Shown here: positions 27,171 through 36,139 of the stretch, piece by piece | Numbering within the stretch: position 1 is the first letter of the stretch | How the letters are laid out: each line of letters begins with the position of its first letter | Source: an uncultured Clostridia bacterium | GTDB taxonomy: Bacteria > Bacillota > Clostridia > TANB77 > CAG-508 | NCBI GenBank assembly: GCA_947625415.1 | Contig: CANQOG010000007.1 | Location: 1-55,646, forward strand | Direction of reading: 5' to 3' | Length of the DNA stretch: 55,646 bases | Translations under genes and position numbers: made by a program | The notes under the pieces: model-generated | Told to the model about the DNA's origin: nothing | Database searches by the model: none | The model's input: only the letters and a program-made list of their open reading frames with translations

Positions 27171-27243
27171 TATAAAGTATTAAAAATTGTAGGCGCTAAA
27201 AAAGTTAAAAAATTTATATTAATTGTGGTAGAAAGGGAGAAAA

Positions 27244-27960
27244 ATGGAGGAAATTGATTTAAAAGAGATATGTTCTTTGATTTGGAGTAAAAAGTTAATA
27301 GTTTTATTAATAGTAGGAATTTGTATAATTATTGGCGTAGTTTATTCATATTTTTTGAAAAAAACGGAGTATACAGCTTCTGCGAGTTTGATACTTGTTC
27401 AGAGTTCAACAATAGGTACAGAACAAACAGGAGAATCAATTACAACAACAGATTTAAACATAAATTCTTCATTACTTTCTACGTATAGTGAATTAATAAA
27501 AAGAGATGCAGTTTTAAGTGAAGTAGCTTATAATTTAAAAAAACCAGAAGAGGAAATTTTAAAATTAAGAGATAAAATTTCTGTAACTGCTGTTAAAGAT
27601 ACACAAGTTTTGGAAGTAAATGTGACTCATGAAGATCCTAATTATGCTTCAGAGATAGCTAATGCTATAGTAGATGTCTTTAAGCAAAAGGTTGTAGAAA
27701 TATATCATATAAGTAATGTTTATGAATTAGATGATGCTGAGCCACAAAGAACTACAGATAATGTTAATCATTTAAAAGATATTATAATATTTGCTTTGAT
27801 AGGAGTAGTTATATTTGCTGGATATATATTAGTATTTAATATGTTAGATACTACAATAAAAACAGAAGAAGATGTAAATAAGACTACAGATTTAGTAGTT
27901 TTAGTTGCAATTCCAAATTATGATTCTAAATTTAAAAAAGCTAAAGGAGGTAAAAGATAA
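27244..27960 (+). CDS. Polysaccharide chain-length / kinase-activator protein (CpsC/CapA-like)
   Basis: The 238-residue protein has the Wzz layout: a short cytoplasmic start (EEIDLKEICSLIWSKK), membrane helix 1 (about 20-38), an extracytoplasmic coiled region with TASASLILVQS and ISVTAVKDTQVLEVNV, and membrane helix 2 (about 178-197). The cytoplasmic tail carries EEDVNKTTDLVVLVAIPNYD. Such proteins set chain length and activate the separate tyrosine kinase encoded next. The stop overlaps the kinase start. The extracytoplasmic part is shorter than in many homologues. Confidence 0.85.
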   Translation: MEEIDLKEICSLIWSKKLIVLLIVGICIIIGVVYSYFLKKTEYTASASLILVQSSTIGTEQTGESITTTDLNINSSLLSTYSELIKRDAVLSEVAYNLKKPEEEILKLRDKISVTAVKDTQVLEVNVTHEDPNYASEIANAIVDVFKQKVVEIYHISNVYELDDAEPQRTTDNVNHLKDIIIFALIGVVIFAGYILVFNMLDTTIKTEEDVNKTTDLVVLVAIPNYDSKFKKAKGGKR

Positions 27961-28688
27961 TGAAAAAGGAATTAATTATAAAAACAGATCCAAAATCTCC
28001 TGTTGCAGAAACTTTTAAAACATTAAGAACAAATCTACAATTTATGAATTTGAAAAAAAGAGAATTGAAAACATTATTAGTTACTTCTACAATACAAGGA
28101 GAAGGAAAAAGCTGGATAGCTTCAAATTTAGCTATTGCTTTTGCGCAAATCGGAAAAAAAGTTGTTTTAGTTGATTCAGATATGAGAAGAGGAAGAATAT
28201 CACAACTTTTTCAAGTAGATGTAAGACCTGGTTTATCTAATTATTTATGTGAAAAAGGTACAAAAAAGACTTTAGAAGAGTATACAAAAGAGACAGAAGT
28301 ACAAAATTTATATGTAATGCCAACCGGAGACTTACCACCAAATCCATCAGAACTTTTAGAAAATAAAAGAATTGAGAAGCTAATTAAAGATTTACAGGAA
28401 TGGTTTGATATAATTATATTTGATAGTACACCATCTTTATTAGTTACAGATGCTTTAATATTATCAAGATTAGTTGATTCAACAATTATTGTAGCAGCAT
28501 ATAAAGTAACTAAAAAAGAAAATTTGCAAAAGGTTAAAAATCTTATTAATAATGTCGGTGGAAATATTAGTGGTGTTGTTTTGAATAAATTGCCATTAAA
28601 ATTAGATGAATATTGTTATTATTCAAATGATTCAATGGCTGTTGTTGAAAATGGCTCACGTAGAAGAAGGTCACAAAGAGTTAAATAG
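27960..28688 (+). CDS. Tyrosine-protein kinase (CpsD/CapB-like)
   Basis: The 242-residue BY-kinase has FKTLRTNLQF near residue 20, Walker A QGEGKSWIASNLA near residue 48, Walker A' VVLVDSDMRRGRISQLF near 74, and Walker B IIIFDSTPSLLVTDA near 152. A C-terminal tail carries a small tyrosine cluster (EYCYYSN) for autophosphorylation. Kinase cycling with the CpsC-like protein and the phosphatase gene downstream controls polymer length and export. The order CpsC-CpsD-CpsB is complete. This operon lies apart from the biosynthetic genes, separated by the toxin island. Confidence 0.9.
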   Translation: MKKELIIKTDPKSPVAETFKTLRTNLQFMNLKKRELKTLLVTSTIQGEGKSWIASNLAIAFAQIGKKVVLVDSDMRRGRISQLFQVDVRPGLSNYLCEKGTKKTLEEYTKETEVQNLYVMPTGDLPPNPSELLENKRIEKLIKDLQEWFDIIIFDSTPSLLVTDALILSRLVDSTIIVAAYKVTKKENLQKVKNLINNVGGNISGVVLNKLPLKLDEYCYYSNDSMAVVENGSRRRRSQRVK

Positions 28689-28709
28689 TAGAGGTATAGT
28701 GAATATAAA

Positions 28710-29429
28710 ATGATTGATATACATACACATCTTATTCCAAATGTAGATGATGGAGCAAAAAATTTTGATATTGCATTTAGGGCTTTTGAAGAGGCAGTAG
28801 ATGTAGGCTTTACAGATATTGTATTGACATCTCATTATATATCAAATTCTGTAGAAACAGATTCTAATAAACTTGTTTTAGAAAAGGAAAAACTACAAAA
28901 AGAGATTAAAGATAAAAATATAAATTTAAAACTATATACAGGTATGGAAATATATATATCAGATGATTTGCCAAAATTAATTGATGAAAAGAAAGTATTA
29001 ACTTTAGCAGATAGCAAATATATATTGATAGAACTTCCGATTAATAATAAAATTTATTTTTTAGATTATATAATAGGGTCATTAAGAGAAAAAAGTTTGA
29101 AAATTATATTAGCTCATCCTGAAAGATATTTAGTTGTTAAAGAGAATCCTGATATAGTAGAAGAATTTATTGAAAAAGGTTGTTTGATACAATGCAATTT
29201 TGGAAGCATTTTAGGCTATTATGGGAAAGAAGCTAAAAAGACAGTAAAATATTTATTAAAAAATGATTTAGTTCATTTTTTAGCAAGTGATTGCCATAGT
29301 GATAATGGAATATATTTGAAAATTCCAAAGGCTTTAAAGAAGATAGAAAAAATAGTTGGAAATGATAAAATGTATGAATTAACCGTGGAAAATCAAAAGA
29401 AAATATTAGAAAATAAAGAAATTGAATAA
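28710..29429 (+). CDS. PHP-type tyrosine-protein phosphatase (CpsB/YwqE-like)
   Basis: The 239-residue metal-dependent phosphatase begins MIDIHTHLIPNVDDGAKN, the PHP signature, followed by LTSHYI near residue 41, the YTGMEIYI strand near 75, LAHPERY near residue 130 and FLASDCHSDN near 190. These supply the His and Asp ligands of the metal cluster. It removes phosphate from the kinase encoded just upstream. It is the last gene of the operon; a terminator follows at 29441. Confidence 0.9.
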   Translation: MIDIHTHLIPNVDDGAKNFDIAFRAFEEAVDVGFTDIVLTSHYISNSVETDSNKLVLEKEKLQKEIKDKNINLKLYTGMEIYISDDLPKLIDEKKVLTLADSKYILIELPINNKIYFLDYIIGSLREKSLKIILAHPERYLVVKENPDIVEEFIEKGCLIQCNFGSILGYYGKEAKKTVKYLLKNDLVHFLASDCHSDNGIYLKIPKALKKIEKIVGNDKMYELTVENQKKILENKEIE

Positions 29430-29440
29430 AAGATAAAATT

Positions 29441-29475
29441 AATTTCCTCTGGAAAATTCAGGGGAAATTTTTTTA
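29441..29475 (+). terminator. Terminator of the CpsC-D-B operon
   Basis: AATTTCCTCTG pairs with CAGGGGAAATT across a 7-base loop, then a run of seven Ts. Confidence 0.88.
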
Positions 29476-29577
29476 TGTTTAAAATTATTATAGTTTTAAT
29501 TGTTAACATAATTTCTGATTAATCATATTATAAAATTAGATATAGAATTATATTTAATATTTTTAAGGAGGCTAAAA

Positions 29578-30069
29578 TTGAGAAAAACTAAAATTATAGC
29601 AATGTTAGTATTGATTATAATATCTATAATGTCAGTAGCTTATGCTATTTTTGCAACTCAATTGACCATAAATGGTGAAACTGAAATCGTTGGAGAATGG
29701 AATATAAGAATTACTGGAATTGAAGTATCAGAAGTAAGTGAAGGATGTGATTCTGGAACGCCTGAATTTACTGATACAACTGTAACATTTAATGCAAAAT
29801 TAGAAAAGCCGGGAGATGTGATTACTTATGTAATTACTGTTCAAAATGCAGGAACTATTGATGCAATTTTAAATAGTGTTACTTTTACACCTGATAATGA
29901 AAATGGTTCACTTGCAATTGTTTACTCTACTACAAATCCGAGTGAAACTTTAAATTCTGGAGAGCAAACAACTTTTACTGTAAGTGTTACTTATGATGAA
30001 AACTATACAGAAGTTCCAGAAATAAAAACAAAACAAATTGTAGGCATTATAGAATATGTTCAGAAATAA
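29578..30069 (+). CDS. TasA-like matrix protein, SipW-type signal
   Basis: The 163-residue secreted protein has a basic start, a hydrophobic segment ending MSVAYAIFA, then TQLTINGETEIVGEWNIRITGI. That is the SipW-type signal peptide and first strand of TasA/camelysin-like proteins. A beta-sandwich follows (VTFNAKLEKPGDVITYVITVQNAG). The family forms protein fibres in biofilm matrix. An ER-type signal peptidase of the kind that handles such signals lies two genes downstream. AGGAGG precedes a TTG start. Confidence 0.82.
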   Translation: MRKTKIIAMLVLIIISIMSVAYAIFATQLTINGETEIVGEWNIRITGIEVSEVSEGCDSGTPEFTDTTVTFNAKLEKPGDVITYVITVQNAGTIDAILNSVTFTPDNENGSLAIVYSTTNPSETLNSGEQTTFTVSVTYDENYTEVPEIKTKQIVGIIEYVQK

Positions 30070-30076
30070 TGTTAAT

Positions 30077-30107
30077 AAGGTTTTTCTTGCTTTTCAAGAA
30101 AAACCTT
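30077..30107 (+). promoter_or_regulatory. Intercistronic hairpin after the TasA-like gene
   Basis: AAGGTTTTTCTTG pairs perfectly with CAAGAAAAACCTT across a 5-base loop, without a good T-run. It probably trims or stabilises the message, so that the fibre protein is made in larger amount than the genes behind it. Confidence 0.65.
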
Positions 30108-30128
30108 AAATAATATGAGGTTAATGAA

Positions 30129-31017
30129 ATGAAAAGAAAGTTAAAAAAATTTTTGGCTAAAAATATTGTTTTTATAATTTGTTTCATTATTATAATATGT
30201 TTCTTTTTTATGGCAAATGGATATTCAATTTTAACTTCGAAATCAAATATAAATGGAAAAACTACAGTTACCGATGAAGATTTATGGAATCCAGAGTTAA
30301 GCTTTCAAATGGCTAAAAGAATTGGAAATGTTTTTTTCTATAATATTATAGTTTATAACAATTCTAAATTTGCTTATAAAGACTGGCAAATGAAGCTTTA
30401 CAATGCAGATTATATTTTATATACAGATATGTTAGAACGGAGAAAAGCAGAGTTATGGTTGGAAGATACAAAATAGAGATTGGGATACTAGATTAGAGCC
30501 AGGAGAAAAGCTTGTTGTAACAATTATTTTTGAAGTTGATAGTAATTTGCAAGTAGAAAATATGTCAGTTTTAGAATATGCGGAATATTTTGTTAGAAAT
30601 TATATTGAAGTTACTGGAACAACAAAAACTTCAAGGAATAGAAATGGTGAAATTATTACAAATGGCAGAGCTACTCTTACTTTAAAGGAAAATGAACAGG
30701 AAATAAAAAATTTTACAGTTCAAGAAGATTTAGATTATATTTCAAGTAATCCAAATGAAAAACAGTATATTATTGATATTTATAATGATACAGATATGGA
30801 TTTTCAAAAAATCAGAGGAAATATTTATTTAGGCGATAAAAATAAACTTTTAGAAATTTCACCTAGTGAAATTACTTGTGTTCATGGAGATAATGCGACT
30901 TTTCTAATTCCATTTTGGATAGAGTTTCCAGCAAAAGAAAAAATAACGATTTATATAATGGTTTATACAGAAGATGAGAATTTTATTCCTGAAATTGCAA
31001 TGGCTGCGACAGTATAA
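30129..31017 (+). CDS. Matrix-operon membrane-anchored secreted protein, one CGG shift site
   Basis: Read through the CGG at 30438 this gene gives a 295-residue protein with an N-terminal membrane segment (IVFIICFIIIICFFFMANGYSIL). The first beta domain contains NPELSFQMAKRIGNVFFYNIIVYNNS and the restored MLEGEKQSYGW. A second beta domain is near residues 190-295. The first domain resembles cellulose-binding-type beta-sandwiches (NxW..F motifs), but I cannot place it. It lies between the TasA-like gene and the signal peptidase. A normal reading would end it at 115 residues, with the rest lacking a start. Confidence 0.72.
30438..30440 (+). other. CGG +1 frameshift site in matrix-operon protein
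   Basis: Context GAA-CGG-AGA. Skipping the C gives MLEGEKQSYGWKIQNRDWD and one continuous frame. Confidence 0.9.
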
Positions 31018-31034
31018 AACGAAAAGGTGAAGTT

Positions 31035-32018
31035 ATGAGAAAATTAAAAAGCAAAAGAGCTTATATTTATACTATAATAGTTTTAATTTTTTATATTATT
31101 TTGTATTTTTATTTGGGAAATTTAAAATTTGGATTTGCTAGAAATCCATATAGTCATGAATTAATGACATTTTTAAAAAATATTGTTACTCAATTATTTC
31201 CAATAGTTTTAATTGAAATTGCAAGAATATTTATAATTTCTAAAAATAAAAGACATAGAATTGTTATTGTTTTTATGACAATTTTTCTAATATTATTACA
31301 AATAAATTATAGTGAGTTTTTTGAAACTTTTGGAAATAGAGAAAAGCTTTTTAAATATATCTGTGGAGAAGTAATACCAATTATTTTTTATAATATTTTA
31401 TTTAATTATTTAATTTTAAACAAAATATATTTTTTCGGCTTTATTTATAGAATTGTTAATAAATTAGTGTTGCTGATATCGCCTGTGATTCCTAATTTAG
31501 ACTGGTTTGCAACAGGAACGATTAATATTTTATTTGTAATGATTGTTTTTATATTGTTTAAATATAAATTATTAAAATCAAATACTAAACGAGAAAAAAG
31601 GAGAACTTCTCTAGAAAGATTTAGATATTCAGTAACATTAGTTTTTTTAACGAGTTTGGTTTGCTTTATGTTGGGAATATTTAGTTATCAGCCAATTTCA
31701 ATAATGTCTAATAGCATGAAACCTTTATATAAAAGAGGGGATGTGGTTGTTTTTAAAAAGCTTGATGAAAGTGAACTAGAAAATATTAAAGTTGGCCAAA
31801 TTCTTATTTATAATTCTGGAAACAAAAATATTGCTCATAGAGTTATAGATAGAGTGGAAAAGGATAACACAGTTTTTTATCAAACAAAAGGTGATAATAA
31901 TGATAATCCTGATTCAAAACTTGTTTCAACAGACCAAATTCTTGGAATATATGAATTACACGTGAAATTTATAGGTTTTCCATCTATTTGGCTGTGTGAA
32001 TATTTTGACTTAGAATAA
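31035..32018 (+). CDS. ER-type signal peptidase I (SipW-like) with extra membrane domain
   Basis: The C-terminal 130 residues are a signal peptidase: catalytic Ser227 in MSNSMKP, RGDVVVF, and His268 in IAHRV, where most bacterial enzymes have Lys. This Ser-His form is the SipW/ER type. The N-terminal 190 residues add about six hydrophobic helices, which is unusual because SipW normally has one or two. It probably processes the TasA-like proteins of the same operon. It is preceded by gaaaaggtga and lies 17 bases after the gene before. Confidence 0.85.
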   Translation: MRKLKSKRAYIYTIIVLIFYIILYFYLGNLKFGFARNPYSHELMTFLKNIVTQLFPIVLIEIARIFIISKNKRHRIVIVFMTIFLILLQINYSEFFETFGNREKLFKYICGEVIPIIFYNILFNYLILNKIYFFGFIYRIVNKLVLLISPVIPNLDWFATGTINILFVMIVFILFKYKLLKSNTKREKRRTSLERFRYSVTLVFLTSLVCFMLGIFSYQPISIMSNSMKPLYKRGDVVVFKKLDESELENIKVGQILIYNSGNKNIAHRVIDRVEKDNTVFYQTKGDNNDNPDSKLVSTDQILGIYELHVKFIGFPSIWLCEYFDLE

Positions 32019-32030
32019 GAGGTGAATAGT

Positions 32031-32915
32031 GTGTATAATTATACTATTAAAAAGACTGATAATTATGAGGTATTGCTAAAACCTAACGAATTTTATACAA
32101 CTGAAAAATTACCGTCTGGTTTATATTATCCTGGAAGAGCCGTGGATGATTATCTTGTAAATTTTGAATATAATTTTAAGGCAAATGAAAAGAAAACTTT
32201 AGAATATAATTATAATATTATTGCTGAAATGTCTGGAACTGTAGAGACAAATTATGGAAAAGATAAAGAAGTTTGGACTAGAACTTTTACTATTTTAGAA
32301 AATAAGTCAGAAAATACAGATGAAAATAGCTTTGTAGTAAACGAGCAAGCAGTTATTGATTATGACTATTATAACAATTTAGCACGCTCTTATGAGGAAA
32401 CTTATGGAATTGATATTAATTCTGTTTTAAAAGTTAAGTTTAATATGAATGTCCCTGAATTAAAATTGGAAGATTGTATTGAGCTTGATATTGATATTAC
32501 TAATAATGTAACTAATTTGCAAGAAAATTATGAGAAAACAACAACAAATATTGTGCCTGAAGTTACTCAAGAAACTGACAAAAGTCAAGTTGCAATATTA
32601 ATTATAAGTAGTTTAATGGTTTTATTTGCTATAATCTATGGAGTTATGTGGCTTAAAAGGGAAAAAACATCAGATGGAAAATACAAAAATAAAGTTAAAC
32701 ATGTTTTAAAATATTATGATGATATAATAGCTGTTGTTGAAGATGAGCCTAATTTAGAAGGGTTAAAAGCTATGAAAATTAGTAATTTAGATGATTTAGT
32801 TAAAATTGCAGAACAGTCTAGAAGAAACATTATTTTTTATGAAACAATTAAAAATAAAAAAAGCAATTTATATGTAATTGTTGATGGATATTGTTATATT
32901 TATAGTATAACTTAA
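32031..32915 (+). CDS. DUF5305-type membrane protein of the matrix operon
   Basis: This protein of about 294 residues has a large extracytoplasmic beta-rich part (YEVLLKPNEFYTTEKLPSG near the start, FEYNFKANEKKTLEYNYNI near 50-70). A single membrane helix (VAILIISSLMVLFAIIYGVMWL, near residues 185-205) and a 90-residue cytoplasmic tail follow. DUF5305 proteins commonly accompany SipW-type signal peptidases. The N-terminus here seems to lack its own first membrane helix. GTG 32031 is chosen because the GAGGTG box at 32019-32024 fits it; GTG 32022 would overlap the box. Confidence 0.75.
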   Translation: MYNYTIKKTDNYEVLLKPNEFYTTEKLPSGLYYPGRAVDDYLVNFEYNFKANEKKTLEYNYNIIAEMSGTVETNYGKDKEVWTRTFTILENKSENTDENSFVVNEQAVIDYDYYNNLARSYEETYGIDINSVLKVKFNMNVPELKLEDCIELDIDITNNVTNLQENYEKTTTNIVPEVTQETDKSQVAILIISSLMVLFAIIYGVMWLKREKTSDGKYKNKVKHVLKYYDDIIAVVEDEPNLEGLKAMKISNLDDLVKIAEQSRRNIIFYETIKNKKSNLYVIVDGYCYIYSIT

Positions 32916-32941
32916 AAGAACTAGCTTTAGCTAGTTCTTTT
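32914..32941. terminator. Bidirectional terminator
   Basis: AAAAGAACTAGC, loop TTTA, and GCTAGTTCTTTT. It separates the matrix operon from the convergent gene at 32950. Confidence 0.9.
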
Positions 32942-32949
32942 AAGTTTAA

Positions 32950-33906
32950 TTACTTTTTATTAATAATTCCAAGTTCTTGAGCTTTTAATTTAATTAATGT
33001 ACCAATTTTTTTGCAAGCATCTGTAAATTTTTTAGTAAAATTATAAGAAGCATCTAAAAATTTATCAAGCCAATCATCTTGTTCAATAACTGCTGGTAAA
33101 TCAGAAGTTTCAAGTTCTTCAACTTCGACTTTTTGAATAGGAGTAGCTGATTCTTCAAGCTCTGGTTTATAATCTTCTGAAAGTGAAAATAATAAATCAT
33201 TCATTAATTTGTCAAGCTCTTCAATATCTTTATCATTAGAAGTAACTTTTTCTTCATTAATAGCTTCAACTTGAGTAACATCTTTATTTTCAACTGTTAG
33301 TTCATCAAATAGTTGATCAAAGATTTCATTACAATTAATCATATCTTCTTCTTTTATATTATCTACAGATTGAAGACCAAATCCAGATAAATCTGAAGCA
33401 TTAATTGGTTCTTCATTAATTTTAGCATCATCTAGAATTGAATCTAGAAGAGTAGAAAAGGCAGCTTCGATATCATCTTTAGCTTTTTCTTGAGTTTCTT
33501 GATTATTTTCTTCATTTTGTTCATCATTTTCTTCTATAATTTCTTGGTCTGAATTAGAAGAAACTTCTTCTGTAGTATTTTCTATACTTTCTCTATCATT
33601 TTCTTTATCTTTTTTTGGAGCGATAGGAGATATGTAATTAAATCCAAAATTATTATCCCAAATATTGAAACTATTTGAAAAACAGAAATTAAAAGTATTA
33701 TAATCTTTTAGAGTAAGAGTTACTTCAAAGCCATTTTCAGTTTCTATCATTGGACTACTGTCAGTGTATTCCCAATTATCACCATATCCATATACAATTG
33801 TAACATCTTTTGAATGTTCTCTATATAATTTACCACTATATGTTATAATGACTGTACTTCCAGCTGTTAAAGGTTTATTAAAAAAGATTTCATTAGTAAA
33901 TTCCAT
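32950..33906 (-). CDS. Protein with N-terminal carbohydrate-binding-like module and long acidic region
   Basis: The first 95 or so residues resemble a CBM25/CBM53-type starch-binding module: LTAGSTVIITYSGKLYRE, VYGYGDNWEYT, and FSNSFNIWDNNFGFNYISP. A very acidic, low-complexity stretch of about 170 residues follows (many Glu, Asn and Asp), then a basic, helical end (WLDKFLDASYNFTKKFTDACKKI). There is no signal peptide, so it is probably cytoplasmic. It may bind glycogen-like storage polymer or act as a scaffold. No CGG occurs in its sense frame. Confidence 0.7.
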   Translation of the reverse strand: MEFTNEIFFNKPLTAGSTVIITYSGKLYREHSKDVTIVYGYGDNWEYTDSSPMIETENGFEVTLTLKDYNTFNFCFSNSFNIWDNNFGFNYISPIAPKKDKENDRESIENTTEEVSSNSDQEIIEENDEQNEENNQETQEKAKDDIEAAFSTLLDSILDDAKINEEPINASDLSGFGLQSVDNIKEEDMINCNEIFDQLFDELTVENKDVTQVEAINEEKVTSNDKDIEELDKLMNDLLFSLSEDYKPELEESATPIQKVEVEELETSDLPAVIEQDDWLDKFLDASYNFTKKFTDACKKIGTLIKLKAQELGIINKK

Positions 33907-34098
33907 ATTTTCTCAAATCCTTTCAATTCTATACGCTTATTATAATAATAATAAAAATTTTTTTCAATAGATATTGTAGAAATTTGCCAAAAAATATATA
34001 TCATTTTTGTAACAATATTACATAATTGTTACAATCGTAAAATGTATAAAATATTTAAAATTGCCAAAAATAATAAAAAAATTAAAGGAAGAGATATT

Positions 34099-34767
34099 AT
34101 GAAGAAAAAAGGATATATTTTATTAATAATAATGGCAATTATTTTTTTTGGAATGTTTTTCTTAAATTTAAGAGAAACGATAGCATTATCAAAGTATGGT
34201 TCGTCTGGAAATGAAGTTACACAAATTCAAAAAAAGTTAAAAGCTTGGGGATATTATAATGGAAATGTAGATGGAATTTATGGTTCAAAGACTCTTTCAG
34301 CTGTTAAAAAATTCCAGTCAAAAAATGGACTAACTGTTGATGGAATTGCTGGACCAAGAACATTGAGCGCAATGGGAATAAATTCTACTTCAAATTCTAA
34401 TAATAGTTCAAGTAATTCAAGCAATTTAAATTTGCTTAGTAAGTTAGTTTATGCAGAAGCTAGAGGTGAACCATATAAAGGACAAGTTGCAGTTGCTGCG
34501 GTTGTTTTAAATAGAGTAGCAAGTTCATCTTTTCCAAATTCAATTTCAGGGGTAATTTATCAATCAGGTTCATTTGATGCAGTTTCAGATGGACAAATAA
34601 ATATGACTCCAGATAGTAATGCAAAAAAAGCAGCGCAAGATGCGTTAAATGGTTGGGACCCAACATCTGGTTGTATATATTATTTTAATCCAGCTACTGC
34701 AACATCTAAATGGATATGGTCTAGACCACAAGTTGTTACTATTGGAAAACACATATTTTGTAAATAG
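34099..34767 (+). CDS. Spore cortex-lytic enzyme (SleB-like)
   Basis: The 222-residue protein has an N-terminal membrane or signal segment, and a peptidoglycan-binding-1 domain (GNEVTQIQKKLKAWGYYNG..GIYGSKTLSAVKKFQ, about residues 38-90). A short Ser/Asn linker leads to the hydrolase_2 domain beginning LVYAEARGEPYKGQVAVAAVVLNR near residue 118. Glu in AEARGE is the catalytic residue. SleB opens the spore cortex in germination, which shows the organism forms spores. ATG 34099 has an aaggaaga box; an upstream ATG at 34042 adds only basic residues and has no box. Confidence 0.88.
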   Translation: MKKKGYILLIIMAIIFFGMFFLNLRETIALSKYGSSGNEVTQIQKKLKAWGYYNGNVDGIYGSKTLSAVKKFQSKNGLTVDGIAGPRTLSAMGINSTSNSNNSSSNSSNLNLLSKLVYAEARGEPYKGQVAVAAVVLNRVASSSFPNSISGVIYQSGSFDAVSDGQINMTPDSNAKKAAQDALNGWDPTSGCIYYFNPATATSKWIWSRPQVVTIGKHIFCK

Positions 34768-34785
34768 TTTTAATTTAAAATGAGA

Positions 34786-34814
34786 TTGACAAAATTTGAA
34801 TATATTGGTAATAT
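34786..34814 (+). promoter_or_regulatory. Promoter for the YqeG gene cluster
   Basis: TTGACA (34786-34791), 17-base spacer, TAATAT (34809-34814). Confidence 0.75.
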
Positions 34815-34850
34815 GAATATATTAAAAATGTAATGTTGAAAGAAGAAAAA

Positions 34851-35361
34851 ATGAATATATATCCAGATTTTTATTTAGATAGTGTATTAAAAATAACTCC
34901 AGAATTTTGCAAAAAAAATAATATTAGAGGATTAATTTTAGATATTGATAATACTTTAATTGATATAGATAAAAAATTATTAGAAGGTGTATTAGAGTGG
35001 CATAGAAATATTATAACTTCTGGTGTTGAAACAATAATTTTATCTAATTCAAACAAACTTGAAAAAGTTTCAAAGGTTGCGAAAGATTTAGGAATAAAAG
35101 AATATATAACTTTTGCTAAAAAGCCTTCAAAAAAAGGATTTGTTAAGGCAAAAGAAAAATTACGGTTTAAAAGAAGATGAGATTGCATCTGTAGGCGATC
35201 AAATTTTTACAGATGTTATTGGAGCTAAAAGATGCAAGATGCAGTCAATTCTTGTAAAACCAGTTGATTCCAGAGATTTTTGGTATACAAAATGGAAAAG
35301 ACCTATGGAGGCTTGGCTTATAAAAAGATATTTAAAAAATTCTGAAAGAAAGGCAAGTTAA
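34851..35361 (+). CDS. YqeG-family HAD phosphatase, one CGG shift site
   Basis: Read through the CGG at 35163 the gene gives a 169-residue protein of normal YqeG length. It opens YPDFYLDSVLKITPEF and has the HAD nucleophile motif LILDIDNTLID near residue 30. The LSNSNK threonine/serine motif is near 67, AKKPSKKGF holds the lysine, and the restored LGLKEDEIASVGDQIFTDV carries the acidic motif. YqeG-type enzymes dephosphorylate small phosphates; the substrate is uncertain. Without the shift the last acidic motif and so the active site would be missing. Confidence 0.9.
35163..35165 (+). other. CGG +1 frameshift site in YqeG
   Basis: Context TTA-CGG-TTT. Skipping the C gives AKEKLGLKEDEIASVGDQ, the standard run into the HAD GDQ motif. 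Confidence 0.94.
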
Positions 35362-35365
35362 ATTA

Positions 35366-36138
35366 ATGTATATAAATAATATATGGGTAATCTACTATTT
35401 ATTGATAGGAATAGTTGGACTAATGGTTGGAAAAGTTACTTCCTGGGCAAATACAGTTTATATTGAAGAAAAAACTCCAAAAATAAGAGATTTTTGGAAA
35501 GTTAGAAAAGAAACTTTTAAAATGCAGTATATAATAATGTTTATTATTGCAATTTTGTACATATTTTTATTATATTTTACTGGTTTACCAAACAATTTTA
35601 TGAAGAGTTTGAACTTGATAAAATTTATGGTTTTGATACCGATGCTCGTAAGTAGCTTTTTAATTGATTTAAAATATAGAATTATACCAAATAGATTAAA
35701 TATGCTAATATTTGAATTTGGTATTATTTTTACTTTTATATTTGGAATTTCTAATATTTCAATTGCTCAAGATATGCTAATAGGATGTTTAGTAGGTGGG
35801 GGAATATTTTTAGGAATAACTCTTATTGGTGGGCTAATTGCTGGAAAAGAGGCAATGGGGCTTCGGTGATGTAAAATTTATGGGAGCAGTTCGGATTGTA
35901 TTTTGGTGGAATTGCAACTGGTGAAATAAGTTTATTAAGTTTTTTTGTTGCAGCAGCGTTTTGCATATTAATTGTAATTTATAGGGTAATTAAGAAAAGT
36001 AAAGATGAGTATATTCCTTTTGGTCCATTTCTTGTAATAGCATCATTTGTAGTTATGTTTGCAGAAAGTGGATTTGTATTGAGAAGTTTTGTAGGTTTCT
36101 GTAAAATGATAAGTAATTTTATAATTGGAGGAATTTAA
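35366..36138 (+). CDS. Prepilin peptidase (A24), two CGG shift sites
   Basis: Through CGG sites at 35864 and 35892 this is a 256-residue, multi-helix aspartic prepilin peptidase. The first active Asp lies in SFLIDLKYRIIPN near residue 112. The second lies in the hallmark GLGDVKFMGAVGLYFGG near residue 166-182, where both shifts fall and the G of G-x-G-D is itself CGGT. The N-terminal methylation domain with its Cys pairs is absent, as in short A24 members. It would process pilin-like precursors such as those whose bodies appear at 45818 and 48460. A normal reading destroys the active site. Confidence 0.93.
35864..35866 (+). other. CGG +1 frameshift site inside the GxGD active-site motif
   Basis: Context CTT-CGG-TGA. 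In frame zero the next codon is TGA stop. Skipping the C gives G-L-G-D-V-K-F, the catalytic motif of the A24 family. Confidence 0.96.
35892..35894 (+). other. CGG +1 frameshift site 28 bases after the GxGD site
   Basis: Context GTT-CGG-ATT. Skipping the C gives MGAVGLYFGG, the expected run after GDVKF in this family. Confidence 0.95.
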
Positions 36139-36139
36139 G

